From NCBI RefSeq assembly GCF_024171535.1, contig NZ_JALJZV010000008.1, positions 84,814 to 148,813 of the forward strand: a stretch of DNA of 64,000 bases, written 5' to 3'. Shown here piece by piece: positions 1-8,623 of the stretch. Positions within the stretch are counted from its first letter, which is position 1, and every line of letters begins with the position of its first letter. Position numbers and translations under genes: made by a program. The DNA comes from Flavobacterium sp. HSC-61S13 (lineage in GTDB: Bacteria; Bacteroidota; Bacteroidia; Flavobacteriales; Flavobacteriaceae). The notes beneath the pieces are model-generated. The model did no database searches. It was not told the DNA's origin and worked only from the letters and a program-made list of their open reading frames with translations.

Positions 1-1410
1 CACCTGTCGATGATAGCGATTGGGGGCTCGATAGGTACGGGGCTGTTTGTCGCTTCCGGTGCTACTATTGCCCAGGCAGGACCTGGTGGGGCGTTATTGT
101 CCTACCTTTTTATCGGAGTCATGGTATATTTTCTGATGACGAGTTTGGGTGAATTGGCGGCTTATATGCCAACGTCAGGGTCGTTTTCAACCTATGGAGC
201 GAAATATGTCGAAGAGGGATTTGGTTTTGCCTTGGGATGGAATTATTGGTATAACTGGGCAATCACCATTGCGGTAGACTTGGTAGCCGCTCAATTGGTT
301 ATGAGTTATTGGTTACCCGATATTGACCCGTGGATATGGAGTGCCATTTTCCTTGCCTTACTCTTTGCAATTAACGTGATCTCTACGAAAAATTTTGGAG
401 AGATGGAATTTTGGTTTTCATTGATCAAAGTCGTTACGGTTGTTTTATTTATAGGAATAGGGTTGCTGATGATTGTCGGCATACTCGAAGGAGCTGGGCA
501 TGTAAAAGAAAATTGGACGTCTAATGGCGCGCCTTTTTCCGGTGGATTTGCTTCACTGATCGGTGTTGCCATGATCGTTGGCTTCTCGTTTCAGGGAACG
601 GAGCTTATCGGGATAGCCGCAGGAGAATCTGAAAACCCAGAGAAAAATATACCTAAGGCTACCAAGCAAATCTTTTGGAGAATTCTACTTTTTTATGTTT
701 TCTCAATCATTATAATAGGAAGTATTATTCCTTATACCGATGTGCGTTTGTTAAACGAAGACATCAGAAACATCAGTATTAGTCCGTTTACACTGATCTT
801 CGAAAATGCCGGATTACTGGCTGTGGCCTCAGTGATGAACGCCGTGATTTTAACATCGGTGCTTTCTGCAGGAAATTCGGGTATGTATGCGTCTACTAGA
901 ATGCTTTTCTCGCTGGCTAGGGAAGGAAAAGCGCCAAAAATATTTTCAAAAATCACCGCTGGAGGGGTGCCTAGAAATGCTTTAATCGCAACGACTTTAA
1001 TGGCGGCACTGTGTTTCTTGACCTCGTTATTTCCCAATCAACAAATCTATTTGTGGTTGTTAAATACCTCAGGTATGACCGGATTTATCGCTTGGTTGGG
1101 CATAGCGATTAGCCATTACCGATTTAGAAGGGGATATGTGTCTCAAGGACGAGATATTGCAGACTTACCCTATAGAGCGAAACTGTTTCCATTCGGACCA
1201 TTCTTTGCCTTTTTTGTGTGTTTGGTCATTACTTTAGGTCAAAACTATCAAGCTTTTTTAAACGATAAAATCGATTGGGTTGGGGTTGTGGCAACTTATG
1301 TCGGATTACCGATCTTTTTGATTATTTGGTTTGGTTATAAATGGACTAAAAAAACCAAATTCGTAGCTTATAAAAACATGGAATTACCTCCGGTTTCTAA
1401 AAGAAAATAA
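1..1410 (+). CDS. Amino-acid permease, APC superfamily (AAT/LysP-like), 5'-truncated by window edge
   Basis: Inner-membrane proton-coupled amino-acid importer of the AAT family. The reading frame is open from base 1 (HLS before the first ATG at 10) and begins in the middle of the family signature: MIAIGGSIGTGLFVASG is TM1 with the conserved GSIGTGLF substrate-binding unwound helix, so about 20-25 N-terminal residues lie upstream of the window. Later family marks are a glutamate-containing FSFQGTELIGIAAGE segment (TM6) followed by NPEKNIPKA. About 12 hydrophobic segments can be counted and the length of some 490 residues fits LysP. The substrate cannot be read from sequence; lysine is only the best-known case. 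It has its own terminator at 1440-1473 and is probably transcribed apart from the lactonase cluster downstream. Confidence 0.9.
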   Translation, partial: HLSMIAIGGSIGTGLFVASGATIAQAGPGGALLSYLFIGVMVYFLMTSLGELAAYMPTSGSFSTYGAKYVEEGFGFALGWNYWYNWAITIAVDLVAAQLVMSYWLPDIDPWIWSAIFLALLFAINVISTKNFGEMEFWFSLIKVVTVVLFIGIGLLMIVGILEGAGHVKENWTSNGAPFSGGFASLIGVAMIVGFSFQGTELIGIAAGESENPEKNIPKATKQIFWRILLFYVFSIIIIGSIIPYTDVRLLNEDIRNISISPFTLIFENAGLLAVASVMNAVILTSVLSAGNSGMYASTRMLFSLAREGKAPKIFSKITAGGVPRNALIATTLMAALCFLTSLFPNQQIYLWLLNTSGMTGFIAWLGIAISHYRFRRGYVSQGRDIADLPYRAKLFPFGPFFAFFVCLVITLGQNYQAFLNDKIDWVGVVATYVGLPIFLIIWFGYKWTKKTKFVAYKNMELPPVSKRK

Positions 1411-1439
1411 CATCTTATTACTAAAAGTATAACTAAGGC

Positions 1440-1473
1440 AAAAATCCCGATTTGAATTCAAGTCGGGATTTTT
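1440..1473 (+). terminator. Rho-independent terminator after the permease
   Basis: AAAAATCCCGA and TCGGGATTTTT form the arms; the interior TTGAATTCAA is itself self-complementary, so the whole stretch can fold into one long stem. It ends in a T run just after the permease stop. Confidence 0.85.
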
Positions 1474-1790
1474 GTTTGATACCTAGCCTCAGTGCAGATG
1501 AAAAGGATTGTAAGTCAAGTGGACCGAGGTCAATTCAAAACACAGTCGAATATATATTAAGTGGTGCTGAAAATTTGCAACAGTCAATTAATGAATGGTG
1601 TTCAAATACCGTTTATGAATATCAATGACGCATTGAAAGTTCTTAATTATGAAAGGATTAACATTTTTGAAATGCGATTTTTTAGTTTTTTTAGTTTTTT
1701 CTCATTAAATTGTTATTCGATTAAAGACGGCTTTTTAACTTGTTAATCGTCTGTTTTTAATTTTTGAAAAACCACAAAAAAACCACAATT
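1474..1790. other. Intergenic region upstream of the lactonase cluster
   Basis: About 320 bases without a convincing gene. A 61-codon frame from a GTG at 1561 is open but has no recognisable domain and contains a run of FSFFSFFS from T-rich DNA, so I do not call it. No clear TAnnTTTG box with a matching -33 element was found, and no obvious operator palindrome. The promoter of the downstream cluster should lie here. Confidence 0.5.
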
Positions 1791-2582
1791 ATGACTGATG
1801 AAATTCGCTTGTATATGTTTCAGACCGGAGTTTTGAAATGTAAGGAAAACAACATTAAAATGAATGCGTCCAACGACCCTTATGAAATTCCCGTGCCTTG
1901 GTATTTAATCATACATCCAAAAGGGAATATCATCATCGATGGAGGAAATGCAGTAGAGTGCGCAACGGATCCTGTTGGACATTGGGGCGGTATCACACAG
2001 GTGTACTGGCCTGTTATGACGGAAGAGGAAGGTTGTTATAATGCGATTAAAAAGCTCGGAGTTGATCCGGCAAGTATAAAATATGTGATTCAAAGCCATT
2101 TGCATTTGGATCACACGGGGGCGATTGGGCGTTTTCCAAACGCAACTCATGTTGTTCAGCGCGTTGAATATGAATATGCTTTTACGGCAGATTGGTTTGC
2201 CGCGGGAGGGTATATTAAGAAAGACTTTAATAAGCCCAATCTAAAATGGCAGTTTCTCGACGGACAGAAAACCGATATTTACGATTTTTATGGAGATGGT
2301 ACGCTTAAGATTATATTCACCCCGGGACATTCGCCAGGACATTCGAGTTTTCTAGTGACTTTGCCTAATTCGGGTTCAATTTTATTAGCTATTGATGCCG
2401 CTTATACAACGGAACATTGGGATGATAAGGTGTTGCCAGGTTTCTTAGCCTCAGCTGTTGATTCGGTGCGTTCTGTCGCGAAAATGCGATTCATAGCCGA
2501 TCAAAACGATGCTATGGTCGTTACAGGACATGATCCAGTGAAATGGGGAACTTTTAAACACGCACCCGAATTTTATAATTAA
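1791..2582 (+). CDS. Metallo-beta-lactamase-fold lactonase, AttM/AiiB (BlcC) type
   Basis: Predicted zinc hydrolase that opens lactone rings: gamma-butyrolactone to 4-hydroxybutyrate, and in several homologues N-acyl-homoserine lactones. The dinuclear zinc motif HLHLDH is at residues 103-108, followed by FTPGHSPGHSS and a conserved late VVTGHD; the N-terminal DEIRLYMFQTG, the IDGGNA segment and the near-terminal HAPEFY are strongly AttM-like. The 264 residues match the family. I chose ATG 1791 because AttM proteins begin MTDxRLYM; an in-frame TTG at 1764 would add nine unlikely residues. It is the first gene of a likely operon with the two dehydrogenases that would process the ring-opened product (12-base gap to the next gene). 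Confidence 0.88.
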   Translation: MTDEIRLYMFQTGVLKCKENNIKMNASNDPYEIPVPWYLIIHPKGNIIIDGGNAVECATDPVGHWGGITQVYWPVMTEEEGCYNAIKKLGVDPASIKYVIQSHLHLDHTGAIGRFPNATHVVQRVEYEYAFTADWFAAGGYIKKDFNKPNLKWQFLDGQKTDIYDFYGDGTLKIIFTPGHSPGHSSFLVTLPNSGSILLAIDAAYTTEHWDDKVLPGFLASAVDSVRSVAKMRFIADQNDAMVVTGHDPVKWGTFKHAPEFYN

Positions 2583-2594
2583 GACGCCAAATAA

Positions 2595-3722
2595 ATGAAA
2601 ATAAAAGCAGCAGTACTGAGAAAAATGGGTGCGGAAAGACCGTATACGCAATCCAAGCCCCTAACGATAGAAGAAGTAGAATTAGACGCACCTGGAGAAG
2701 AAGAGGTGTGTGTACAAATAAAAGCGGCGGGATTGTGTCATTCCGATTTATCGGTTATTGATGGAAATCGACCGCGTCCGTTACCGATGGCTTTAGGGCA
2801 TGAGGCTGCAGGAGTTATCGTTGAAGTAGGACCTAAGGTAAAGAACTTTAAAGTCGGTGATCATGTGGTGTTTGCATTTTTGCCATCCTGTGGACATTGT
2901 ATCTATTGTCAAACGGGACGAACAGCGCTTTGTGAACCGGGAGCAAAGGCAAATGGCGATGGTACGCTTTTGGGTGGACATCACCGCTTGCATCAAAACG
3001 GTCAAGACCTATATCATCACTTAGGTGTTTCAGGATTTGCAGAATATGCCGTTGCATCGATACATTCGTTGGTTAAAATCGACCCGACTATTCCATTTGA
3101 GATAGCAGCACTTTTTGGATGTGCTGTGATGACGGGCGTTGGAGCGGTTGTCAATACGGCTCAGTTAAAAATGGGTGATTCGGTTTTGGTAGTCGGATTA
3201 GGTGGTGTAGGCTTATCTGCAATTTTGGGAGCTAAAGCGGCCGGTGCTTCACAAGTAATTGCGGCAGACATCAGTCCGTATAAATTGGAGATGGCTAAAG
3301 AATTTGGAGCACAAGAGGTAATTAATTCCGCCGATTCAGATGCTTTAGAACAATTGCAAAAACTAACAGCTGGTGGTGTTGATATATCGGTGGAATTTGC
3401 CGGAGCCATGCCAGCCTTGGATTATGCCTTTAATGCGACCAAAAGAGGAGGAACTACCGTAACCGGAGCATTGCCACATCCCGATGCTAGATTGAGTTTA
3501 AATCCGCTGACTTTAGTCGGACAGGAAAAGAGTTTAAAGGGATGTTATCTCGGTAGCTGTGTTCCCTTGAGGGATATTCCAGCCTATCTCGAATTGTATA
3601 AAACAGGACGATTGGCTGTAGATAAGCTGATTACACATAGAATAAAATTGGAAAACATCAATGAAGGTTTTGAGCGTTTAGCCAAGGGTGAAGGCATTCG
3701 TCAAGTAATTGTTTTTGACTAA
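2595..3722 (+). CDS. Zinc-dependent alcohol dehydrogenase, AttL/BlcB-like (probable 4-hydroxybutyrate dehydrogenase)
   Basis: Cytosolic medium-chain dehydrogenase of 375 residues. Catalytic zinc ligands are seen in LCHSD (C48, H49) and GHEAAG (H69, E70); the structural zinc cysteines are C99, C102, C105 and C113 in CGHCIYCQTGRTALC. The Rossmann glycine motif is VVGLGGVGLS. On its own the sequence only says alcohol dehydrogenase. Its place between an AttM-type lactonase and a succinate-semialdehyde-type dehydrogenase makes oxidation of 4-hydroxybutyrate to succinate semialdehyde the most economical role. It starts 12 bases after the lactonase stop and is very probably cotranscribed with it. 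Confidence 0.85.
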   Translation: MKIKAAVLRKMGAERPYTQSKPLTIEEVELDAPGEEEVCVQIKAAGLCHSDLSVIDGNRPRPLPMALGHEAAGVIVEVGPKVKNFKVGDHVVFAFLPSCGHCIYCQTGRTALCEPGAKANGDGTLLGGHHRLHQNGQDLYHHLGVSGFAEYAVASIHSLVKIDPTIPFEIAALFGCAVMTGVGAVVNTAQLKMGDSVLVVGLGGVGLSAILGAKAAGASQVIAADISPYKLEMAKEFGAQEVINSADSDALEQLQKLTAGGVDISVEFAGAMPALDYAFNATKRGGTTVTGALPHPDARLSLNPLTLVGQEKSLKGCYLGSCVPLRDIPAYLELYKTGRLAVDKLITHRIKLENINEGFERLAKGEGIRQVIVFD

Positions 3723-3818
3723 TACCACGAGATTCCAGATTTGAATACGGATTTTCATATAAACGGAAACGGATAAAAAAGGGGAGTCATTGCTCACCTG
3801 AAAATACAATAGGAAACG

Positions 3819-5264
3819 ATGAAAAATTTTAAAGAATTAATATTTGATCAATCTTACATCAACGGACAATGGGTTGCTGGGGGAACTGACAAATTTAAAG
3901 TAATGAATCCTGCCGACGGAACTTTGGTGTCTACGGTTTATGATGGGGATACCCTTTTGGTCAACGATGCTATTGATAGTGCCCATCAAGCTTTGGGCGC
4001 ATGGAAAGCCTTGTCGGCAAAAGAGCGCTCCACCATTATGTATCGCTGGTACGAATTGCTGATAAAAAACAAGGAACCTTTGGCTATTTTAATGACTTTG
4101 GAATGTGGTAAGCCACTGAGTGAAAGTCGTGGAGAGGTTGAATATGGCGCTTCTTTTATACAGTGGTTTGCCGAGGAAGCGAAACGCGCCGATGGAGATA
4201 TTATACCCGGATTTACAGCAGATCGTCGGGTTATGGTTATCAAACAACCTATCGGCGTAGTCGGAGTGATAACGCCTTGGAATTTCCCATTGGCGATGAT
4301 TACGCGTAAATTAGGACCGGCTTTAGCGGTGGGATGTACTGTGGTTGTTAGACCGAGTGAAGAAACACCACTTTCCGCATTGGCCATGGTTGCTTTAGCT
4401 GATCAAGCTGGGTTTCCAGCGGGAGTAATCAATGTGGTTGTGGGAACTCATGCCGCAGAAACCGGTAAAATTCTATGTGAAAGCCCACTGGTTTCAAAGA
4501 TTTCGTTTACGGGATCTACACGCGTCGGGCAAATCTTGACTAATCAAAGCGTATCGACTTTAAAGAAATTGAGTTTGGAATTAGGTGGTAATGCCCCATT
4601 TATCGTTTTTGAGGATGCCGATATCGATGCAGCCGTTAAAGGGGCTGTTGCAGGAAAATTTAGATTTTCTGGGCAAACCTGTGTGTGTGTAAATCGAATA
4701 CTGATACACGAGAAGATCTACGATACTTTTGTCGAACGATTTGTTCAGGCTGTGTCTGAATTAAAAGTCGGAAATGGACTCGATGTCGGAGTTAACTTTG
4801 GTCCGCTAATCAATAAAAAAGCCATTGAACGCAATGAGAAATTCGTCGCTGATGCACTGTCAAAAGGCGGAAAGGTTTTGTTGGGAGGGAAAAAACAAAA
4901 TGAGTATTTTTTTCTACCCACTGTAATCGGTGATGCAACAGCTGATATGGAATTTGCTAAAGAAGAGATATTTGGACCTATTGCGCCCTTGTTTAAATTT
5001 AAAACCGATGAAGAAGCGATTCAAATGGCAAACGACACCATTTACGGTTTAGCATCCTATTTTTATACCAATGATTTAACGCGCAGTTGGAAAGTGAGTG
5101 AGGCGTTAGAATATGGAATTGTAGGCATCAATGAAGGAATCATTTCGTCTGAAAGCGTACCTTTTGGTGGGGTTAAATACTCTGGATCGGGTAGAGAAGG
5201 ATCGCATTATGGTATTGATGATTATGTTGAATTAAAATATATTTGCGTAGGAAATATCAAGTAA
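3819..5264 (+). CDS. NAD(P)-dependent succinate-semialdehyde dehydrogenase family protein (AttK/BlcA, GabD-like)
   Basis: Aldehyde dehydrogenase of 481 residues, the usual length. The nucleotide-binding GFTGSTRVG-type loop appears as SFTGSTRVGQ; the general-base region reads LELGGNAPF; the catalytic cysteine is C288 in GQTCVCVNR. The second cysteine two residues on (C290) is a mark of bacterial and animal succinate-semialdehyde dehydrogenases and can act as a redox switch. The C-terminal PFGGVKYSGSGREGS is also GabD-like. In this cluster it would convert succinate semialdehyde to succinate, feeding the TCA cycle. The 96-base gap before it holds no evident terminator, so it may share the operon transcript. 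Confidence 0.88.
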   Translation: MKNFKELIFDQSYINGQWVAGGTDKFKVMNPADGTLVSTVYDGDTLLVNDAIDSAHQALGAWKALSAKERSTIMYRWYELLIKNKEPLAILMTLECGKPLSESRGEVEYGASFIQWFAEEAKRADGDIIPGFTADRRVMVIKQPIGVVGVITPWNFPLAMITRKLGPALAVGCTVVVRPSEETPLSALAMVALADQAGFPAGVINVVVGTHAAETGKILCESPLVSKISFTGSTRVGQILTNQSVSTLKKLSLELGGNAPFIVFEDADIDAAVKGAVAGKFRFSGQTCVCVNRILIHEKIYDTFVERFVQAVSELKVGNGLDVGVNFGPLINKKAIERNEKFVADALSKGGKVLLGGKKQNEYFFLPTVIGDATADMEFAKEEIFGPIAPLFKFKTDEEAIQMANDTIYGLASYFYTNDLTRSWKVSEALEYGIVGINEGIISSESVPFGGVKYSGSGREGSHYGIDDYVELKYICVGNIK

Positions 5265-5272
5265 ATCAAAAA

Positions 5273-6421
5273 ATGACGCGAATGACTGATCTGGTGATCA
5301 CTAAAGAGGAAGCAAAAAAATATGTATTGTATAAACACGGTCTCTTTGGTGACTATCAGTATCAAGGCAAACAGGGCATTTTAGATTTTATAGCACAAAG
5401 TGGTTGTATACAATTTGACCCAGTAGATGTGGTCGGACGAAATGCCGATCTTACTTTACAATCGCGCATAGAAAACTATGATAAAAACGATTTGTATGAA
5501 TTGTTGTATCAAGATCGTTTGTTGGTGGATGGGCATGATAAAATGATGTCGATTTACAATATTTCTGATTGGCATCATTTACAGGCGATCCGCTCGGGGT
5601 ATCTCAATCGAGAGGACGTTCGATTTAAAGAACTTTCCTCACTTGCAGAAGAAGCTTTGAATTATATGGAAACGCAACCGTTTGTATCCTCTATCGAAAT
5701 CGAATCGGATGAGCATATCTTATGGGGTTATGGCTCCGCAAAAAAATCGCGTGCTGTTTTGGATTTGCTTTTTTACCAAGGTAAAATTGTAGTTCATCAC
5801 AAAGAGCGGTCGCGTCGTTTTTATGCGCCGCGTTCTCGGTTTTTAGAACCCGATCAACAGGTCTTCGACTCCGACGATCAGCAAATGGATTGGCATGTAT
5901 TAAGGCGAATCGCTGCAGTAGGACTGTTGTGGAATCAAAATTCGGATGCCTTTCTCGGTATTGCCAACTTTAACGCAAAAAGTAGAATAGCCTCTTTTAA
6001 ACGTCTTTTGGACAGTGACCGTATTCAAAAGGTAAAAATTGACGGAATCCATAAAGATTTTTATATAAAAACCGAAGATATCACTGCGCTTTACAAGGCA
6101 AAAAACATAGTGGATTCCGGGCGACTAGAATTTATCGCACCCTTAGATCCCTTGCTTTGGGATAGGAAGTTCATTGCGGCACTCTTTGATTTTGATTATA
6201 AATGGGAAATTTATACACCCAAGGAAAAGCGGACTTATGGACATTATGTATTGCCTGTAATTTTCGGTAGCGAATTTATAGGTAGAATTGAGTTTGAAAA
6301 ACAAGCGGGCAATTTAGCGATTAAACAGTTTTGGAAACAGGAACAGGGTGTTGTTCCGGCTGATACGCTGATTAATAGTGTTTACCGCTTTGCGAAGTTT
6401 AATGATTTAGCATATCCTTAA
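5273..6421 (+). CDS. Winged-helix DNA glycosylase family protein (AlkX/YcaQ-like, HTH_42)
   Basis: Protein of 382 residues with the core pattern of the HTH_42/YcaQ family: a winged-helix start (ILDFIAQSGCIQFDPV), then RNADLTLQSRI, and a C-terminal MGLL-like VGLLWNQ and a LAPLDPLLWD-type segment (IAPLDPLLWDRKF). Q47-F48-D49 fits the QxD active-site motif of AlkX-type glycosylases that unhook alkylated bases and inter-strand crosslinks; AlkZ enzymes have QxQ instead. I use ATG 5273, with M4 at 5282 as an alternative; an upstream TTG at 5243 would overlap the dehydrogenase. It begins 8 bases after the dehydrogenase stop, so it shares that transcript although its role is unrelated to lactone breakdown. 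A terminator follows. Confidence 0.75.
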   Translation: MTRMTDLVITKEEAKKYVLYKHGLFGDYQYQGKQGILDFIAQSGCIQFDPVDVVGRNADLTLQSRIENYDKNDLYELLYQDRLLVDGHDKMMSIYNISDWHHLQAIRSGYLNREDVRFKELSSLAEEALNYMETQPFVSSIEIESDEHILWGYGSAKKSRAVLDLLFYQGKIVVHHKERSRRFYAPRSRFLEPDQQVFDSDDQQMDWHVLRRIAAVGLLWNQNSDAFLGIANFNAKSRIASFKRLLDSDRIQKVKIDGIHKDFYIKTEDITALYKAKNIVDSGRLEFIAPLDPLLWDRKFIAALFDFDYKWEIYTPKEKRTYGHYVLPVIFGSEFIGRIEFEKQAGNLAIKQFWKQEQGVVPADTLINSVYRFAKFNDLAYP

Positions 6422-6435
6422 AATTTTTTTAAAAT

Positions 6436-6472
6436 GATAAAAGCCTTAAAAGTCTGATTTTAAGGCTTTTTT
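6436..6472 (+). terminator. Rho-independent terminator
   Basis: AAAAGCCTTAAAA and TTTTAAGGCTTTTTT pair around a short loop directly after the glycosylase gene; this closes the lactonase-to-glycosylase transcription unit. Confidence 0.88.
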
Positions 6473-6589
6473 GTTTGGAATTTGTTCTAAAGAGGATCTG
6501 ATATTATAAGATTTTATCAGATAAGTATCGATTTGTGATTATTGTATTATAAATACGATTAAATAAGTGTGATTAAGGCATTTTTTTTA

Positions 6590-6597
6590 TAAATTTG
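6590..6597 (+). promoter_or_regulatory. Candidate -7 promoter element (TAnnTTTG) for the VOC-family gene
   Basis: TAAATTTG lies 42 bases before the start codon at 6639, which fits the Bacteroidota -7 element. I see no good TTG at the expected -33 distance, so the call is tentative. Confidence 0.4.
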
Positions 6598-6638
6598 AGG
6601 AACTATAAAGGAATTAACCGATAGTTAAGTTATGATTT

Positions 6639-7004
6639 ATGAATTTAAAAGCAATTGAATTAAAAACGCTAATACCCGCTAAGGATTTTAAAACTTCTTT
6701 GGGTTTTTATCAGGTTTTCGGATTTGAGAAAAGGTATGAAGATGAACAAATTGCTTATTTCGCTTATGGAGATCAAGTATCGTTCTTATTGCAGAATTTT
6801 TATGAAAAAGATCTGGCGGAGAATTTGGTACAGCACCTCTTAGTAGAGGATATTGACGCTTGGTATTCCCATCTTAATCACATCAAATTGGCGGAGGTCT
6901 TTTCTGTTCGAATGACTCCAATAGAAGAAAAACCGTGGGGGATGAAAGAATTTCACGTATTTGATCCGAGTGGAGTGTTGTGGACTATAGCTCAAAATCT
7001 GTAA
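6639..7004 (+). CDS. VOC-superfamily (glyoxalase/bleomycin-resistance fold) protein
   Basis: Small cytosolic protein of 121 residues with the paired beta-alpha-beta-beta-beta pattern of the vicinal-oxygen-chelate fold: N-terminal AKDFKTSLGFYQVFGFEKRYED and C-terminal EFHVFDPSGVLWTIAQN. That C-terminal DPSGxxW pattern is typical of bleomycin-resistance-like members. The glutamate/histidine metal ligands of true glyoxalase I are not obviously all present, so it could be a binding protein rather than an enzyme. No function is assigned beyond the fold. It is monocistronic as far as can be seen. Confidence 0.75.
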   Translation: MNLKAIELKTLIPAKDFKTSLGFYQVFGFEKRYEDEQIAYFAYGDQVSFLLQNFYEKDLAENLVQHLLVEDIDAWYSHLNHIKLAEVFSVRMTPIEEKPWGMKEFHVFDPSGVLWTIAQNL

Positions 7005-7020
7005 TTCAACGGTACTATAA

Positions 7021-7128
7021 GCACAAGTTGCAGGGCTTCTAGTAGCTTTGTCAATCGGTGGATTTTTTGCTGGTTGCACAATCGCCGTAGTCATCAATTA
7101 CCTATTAAAAAATGCTTTCAAGGAATAA
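7021..7128 (+). pseudogene. Possible C-terminal remnant of a membrane protein
   Basis: After an in-frame stop at 7018-7020 a 35-codon frame without any start codon reads as a hydrophobic helix with glycines (ALSIGGFFAGCTIAVVINYL) and a basic tail LLKNAFKE, ending at 7128. It looks like the last transmembrane segment of a lost protein. The parent family is not recognised, and a chance open frame of this size is possible. Confidence 0.3.
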
Positions 7129-7153
7129 AATCGATTAAGCAATTTATTAAGCG

Positions 7154-7161
7154 TAAATTTG
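7154..7161 (+). promoter_or_regulatory. Candidate -7 promoter element (TAnnTTTG) for the MATE gene
   Basis: TAAATTTG 31 bases before the start codon at 7193. No clear -33 TTG at the preferred spacing. Confidence 0.4.
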
Positions 7162-7192
7162 CAGTCTTTTTTCACTATAGAATCCTTATCTG

Positions 7193-8584
7193 ATGATATT
7201 ATCTAAATTCAAAAGGCTAAAACCTTATTATAAAAGCACCTTTTTATTGGCTGGTCCAGTAATCATATCTCAATTGGGATATACCTTAGTGCACATGGCA
7301 GATAGTGTGGTGGTTGGACATTTTTTAGGCACCATACCCTTGGCTGCTGTATCTTTAGTCCATTCCGTTTTTATGGTGGTATTGGTCATTGGATTGGGAA
7401 TCGCTTATGGAATTACCCCATTAATAGCTCAAGCTAACGGTAGAGGGGATAAACAAGAATGCGCAACCCTATTAGCAAATAGCCTTTGGCTAAATCTTAT
7501 TACGAGTATTTTACTTTTTTTGCTCGTATACTACGGATCGGTATTTGCTGTTGAGCATCTCGATCAAGATCCTCAAGTAGTAGAGGTAGCAAAACCCTAT
7601 TTGTTTATTTTGAGTTTATCCATTATTCCGTTGATGATTTTTAATGCATTCAAGCAGTTTGCAGAAGGTTTGGGCTTCACCAAACAAGCTATGAATATTT
7701 CGATATGGGGAAATGTATTGAACATCATTTTGGCAATTGTATTTGTTAAAGGAATGTTTGGTATTGAATCCATGGGAATTAGCGGGGTTGGTTACAGTAC
7801 TTTAATCGACCGTGTTATGATGATGATCGCCATGGGAATCTACGTTTTTAGAGGAAAAGTGTTTAGTGTCTATATACAATATTTTCAATTGTTTAAAGTA
7901 GAATGGGATAAGTGCGTTCGAATATTAAAAATTGGAGCACCGGTTGCCATGCAATACGTTTTTGAAATAGGCGCCTTTGCTGGAGCGGCATTAATCGCAG
8001 GAACCATCGGAGCCACAGAGCAAGCCTCTCATCAAGTAGGTATTCAATTGGCGTCTCTAACCTATATGATGGCAAGTGGTATAGCTACTGCAGCGACGAT
8101 AAAAACCGGAAACAGTTTTGGAAATGGAAACTTTGTGCGTTTGCAACGCTATGCGATTTCGTCTTACCATCTCGTGATTTTGTTTATGTGTTGTACGGCA
8201 ACGCTATTTGCGGTATTTAATCAGTATTTACCCTATATATTCACTCAAGATATAGCCGTAGTTACCATAGCTGCACAATTGTTGATCATTGCTGGTCTAT
8301 TTCAATTGTTTGACGGTGTACAGGTGGTGGGACTTGGTGTATTAAGAGGGATTGGTGATGTTAATGTTCCGACATTTATTACTTTCTTCGCGTATTGGAT
8401 CGTTGGTATGCCAGCGGCTTATGTGATGGGAATTGTATTCAAATGGGGCGTTATCGGTATCTGGTATGGACTTAGTCTTGGTTTATTAACTTCCTCTGTA
8501 TTGCTGTATTGGAGGTATCGCGTTAAAATCAAAATCTTTCTAGCGGGTCAAAATACTCGCTTGAAACCAACAGTAGAAGTATAG
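7193..8584 (+). CDS. MATE-family multidrug/Na+ antiporter (NorM-like)
   Basis: Inner-membrane exporter of 463 residues with about 12 hydrophobic segments, the family norm. N-terminal half: AGPVIISQLGYTLVHMADSVVVGHFLGTIPLAAVS is the characteristic TM1-TM2 of NorM-type proteins (MADxxxVG). The start of the second half repeats the pattern (IGAPVAMQYVFEIGAFAGAALIAG). Such pumps expel cationic drugs and dyes in exchange for sodium or protons; the substrate here is unknown. A Crp/Fnr regulator gene follows 39 bases later on the same strand, so the two could be transcribed together. Confidence 0.92.
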   Translation: MILSKFKRLKPYYKSTFLLAGPVIISQLGYTLVHMADSVVVGHFLGTIPLAAVSLVHSVFMVVLVIGLGIAYGITPLIAQANGRGDKQECATLLANSLWLNLITSILLFLLVYYGSVFAVEHLDQDPQVVEVAKPYLFILSLSIIPLMIFNAFKQFAEGLGFTKQAMNISIWGNVLNIILAIVFVKGMFGIESMGISGVGYSTLIDRVMMMIAMGIYVFRGKVFSVYIQYFQLFKVEWDKCVRILKIGAPVAMQYVFEIGAFAGAALIAGTIGATEQASHQVGIQLASLTYMMASGIATAATIKTGNSFGNGNFVRLQRYAISSYHLVILFMCCTATLFAVFNQYLPYIFTQDIAVVTIAAQLLIIAGLFQLFDGVQVVGLGVLRGIGDVNVPTFITFFAYWIVGMPAAYVMGIVFKWGVIGIWYGLSLGLLTSSVLLYWRYRVKIKIFLAGQNTRLKPTVEV

Positions 8585-8623
8585 TTGTCAGAATTATTTT
8601 CAGTATAAAATTCATCCAAAACA

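Noticed and set aside
1561..1746. 61-codon frame starting with GTG before the lactonase gene
   Set aside because: No domain, T-rich low-complexity middle (FSFFSFFS) and no ribosome site; most likely a chance frame.
2595..5264. GABA catabolism operon (gabT-gabD type) fed by the upstream permease
   Set aside because: There is no aminotransferase gene, a terminator separates the permease, and the lactonase is clearly AttM-like.
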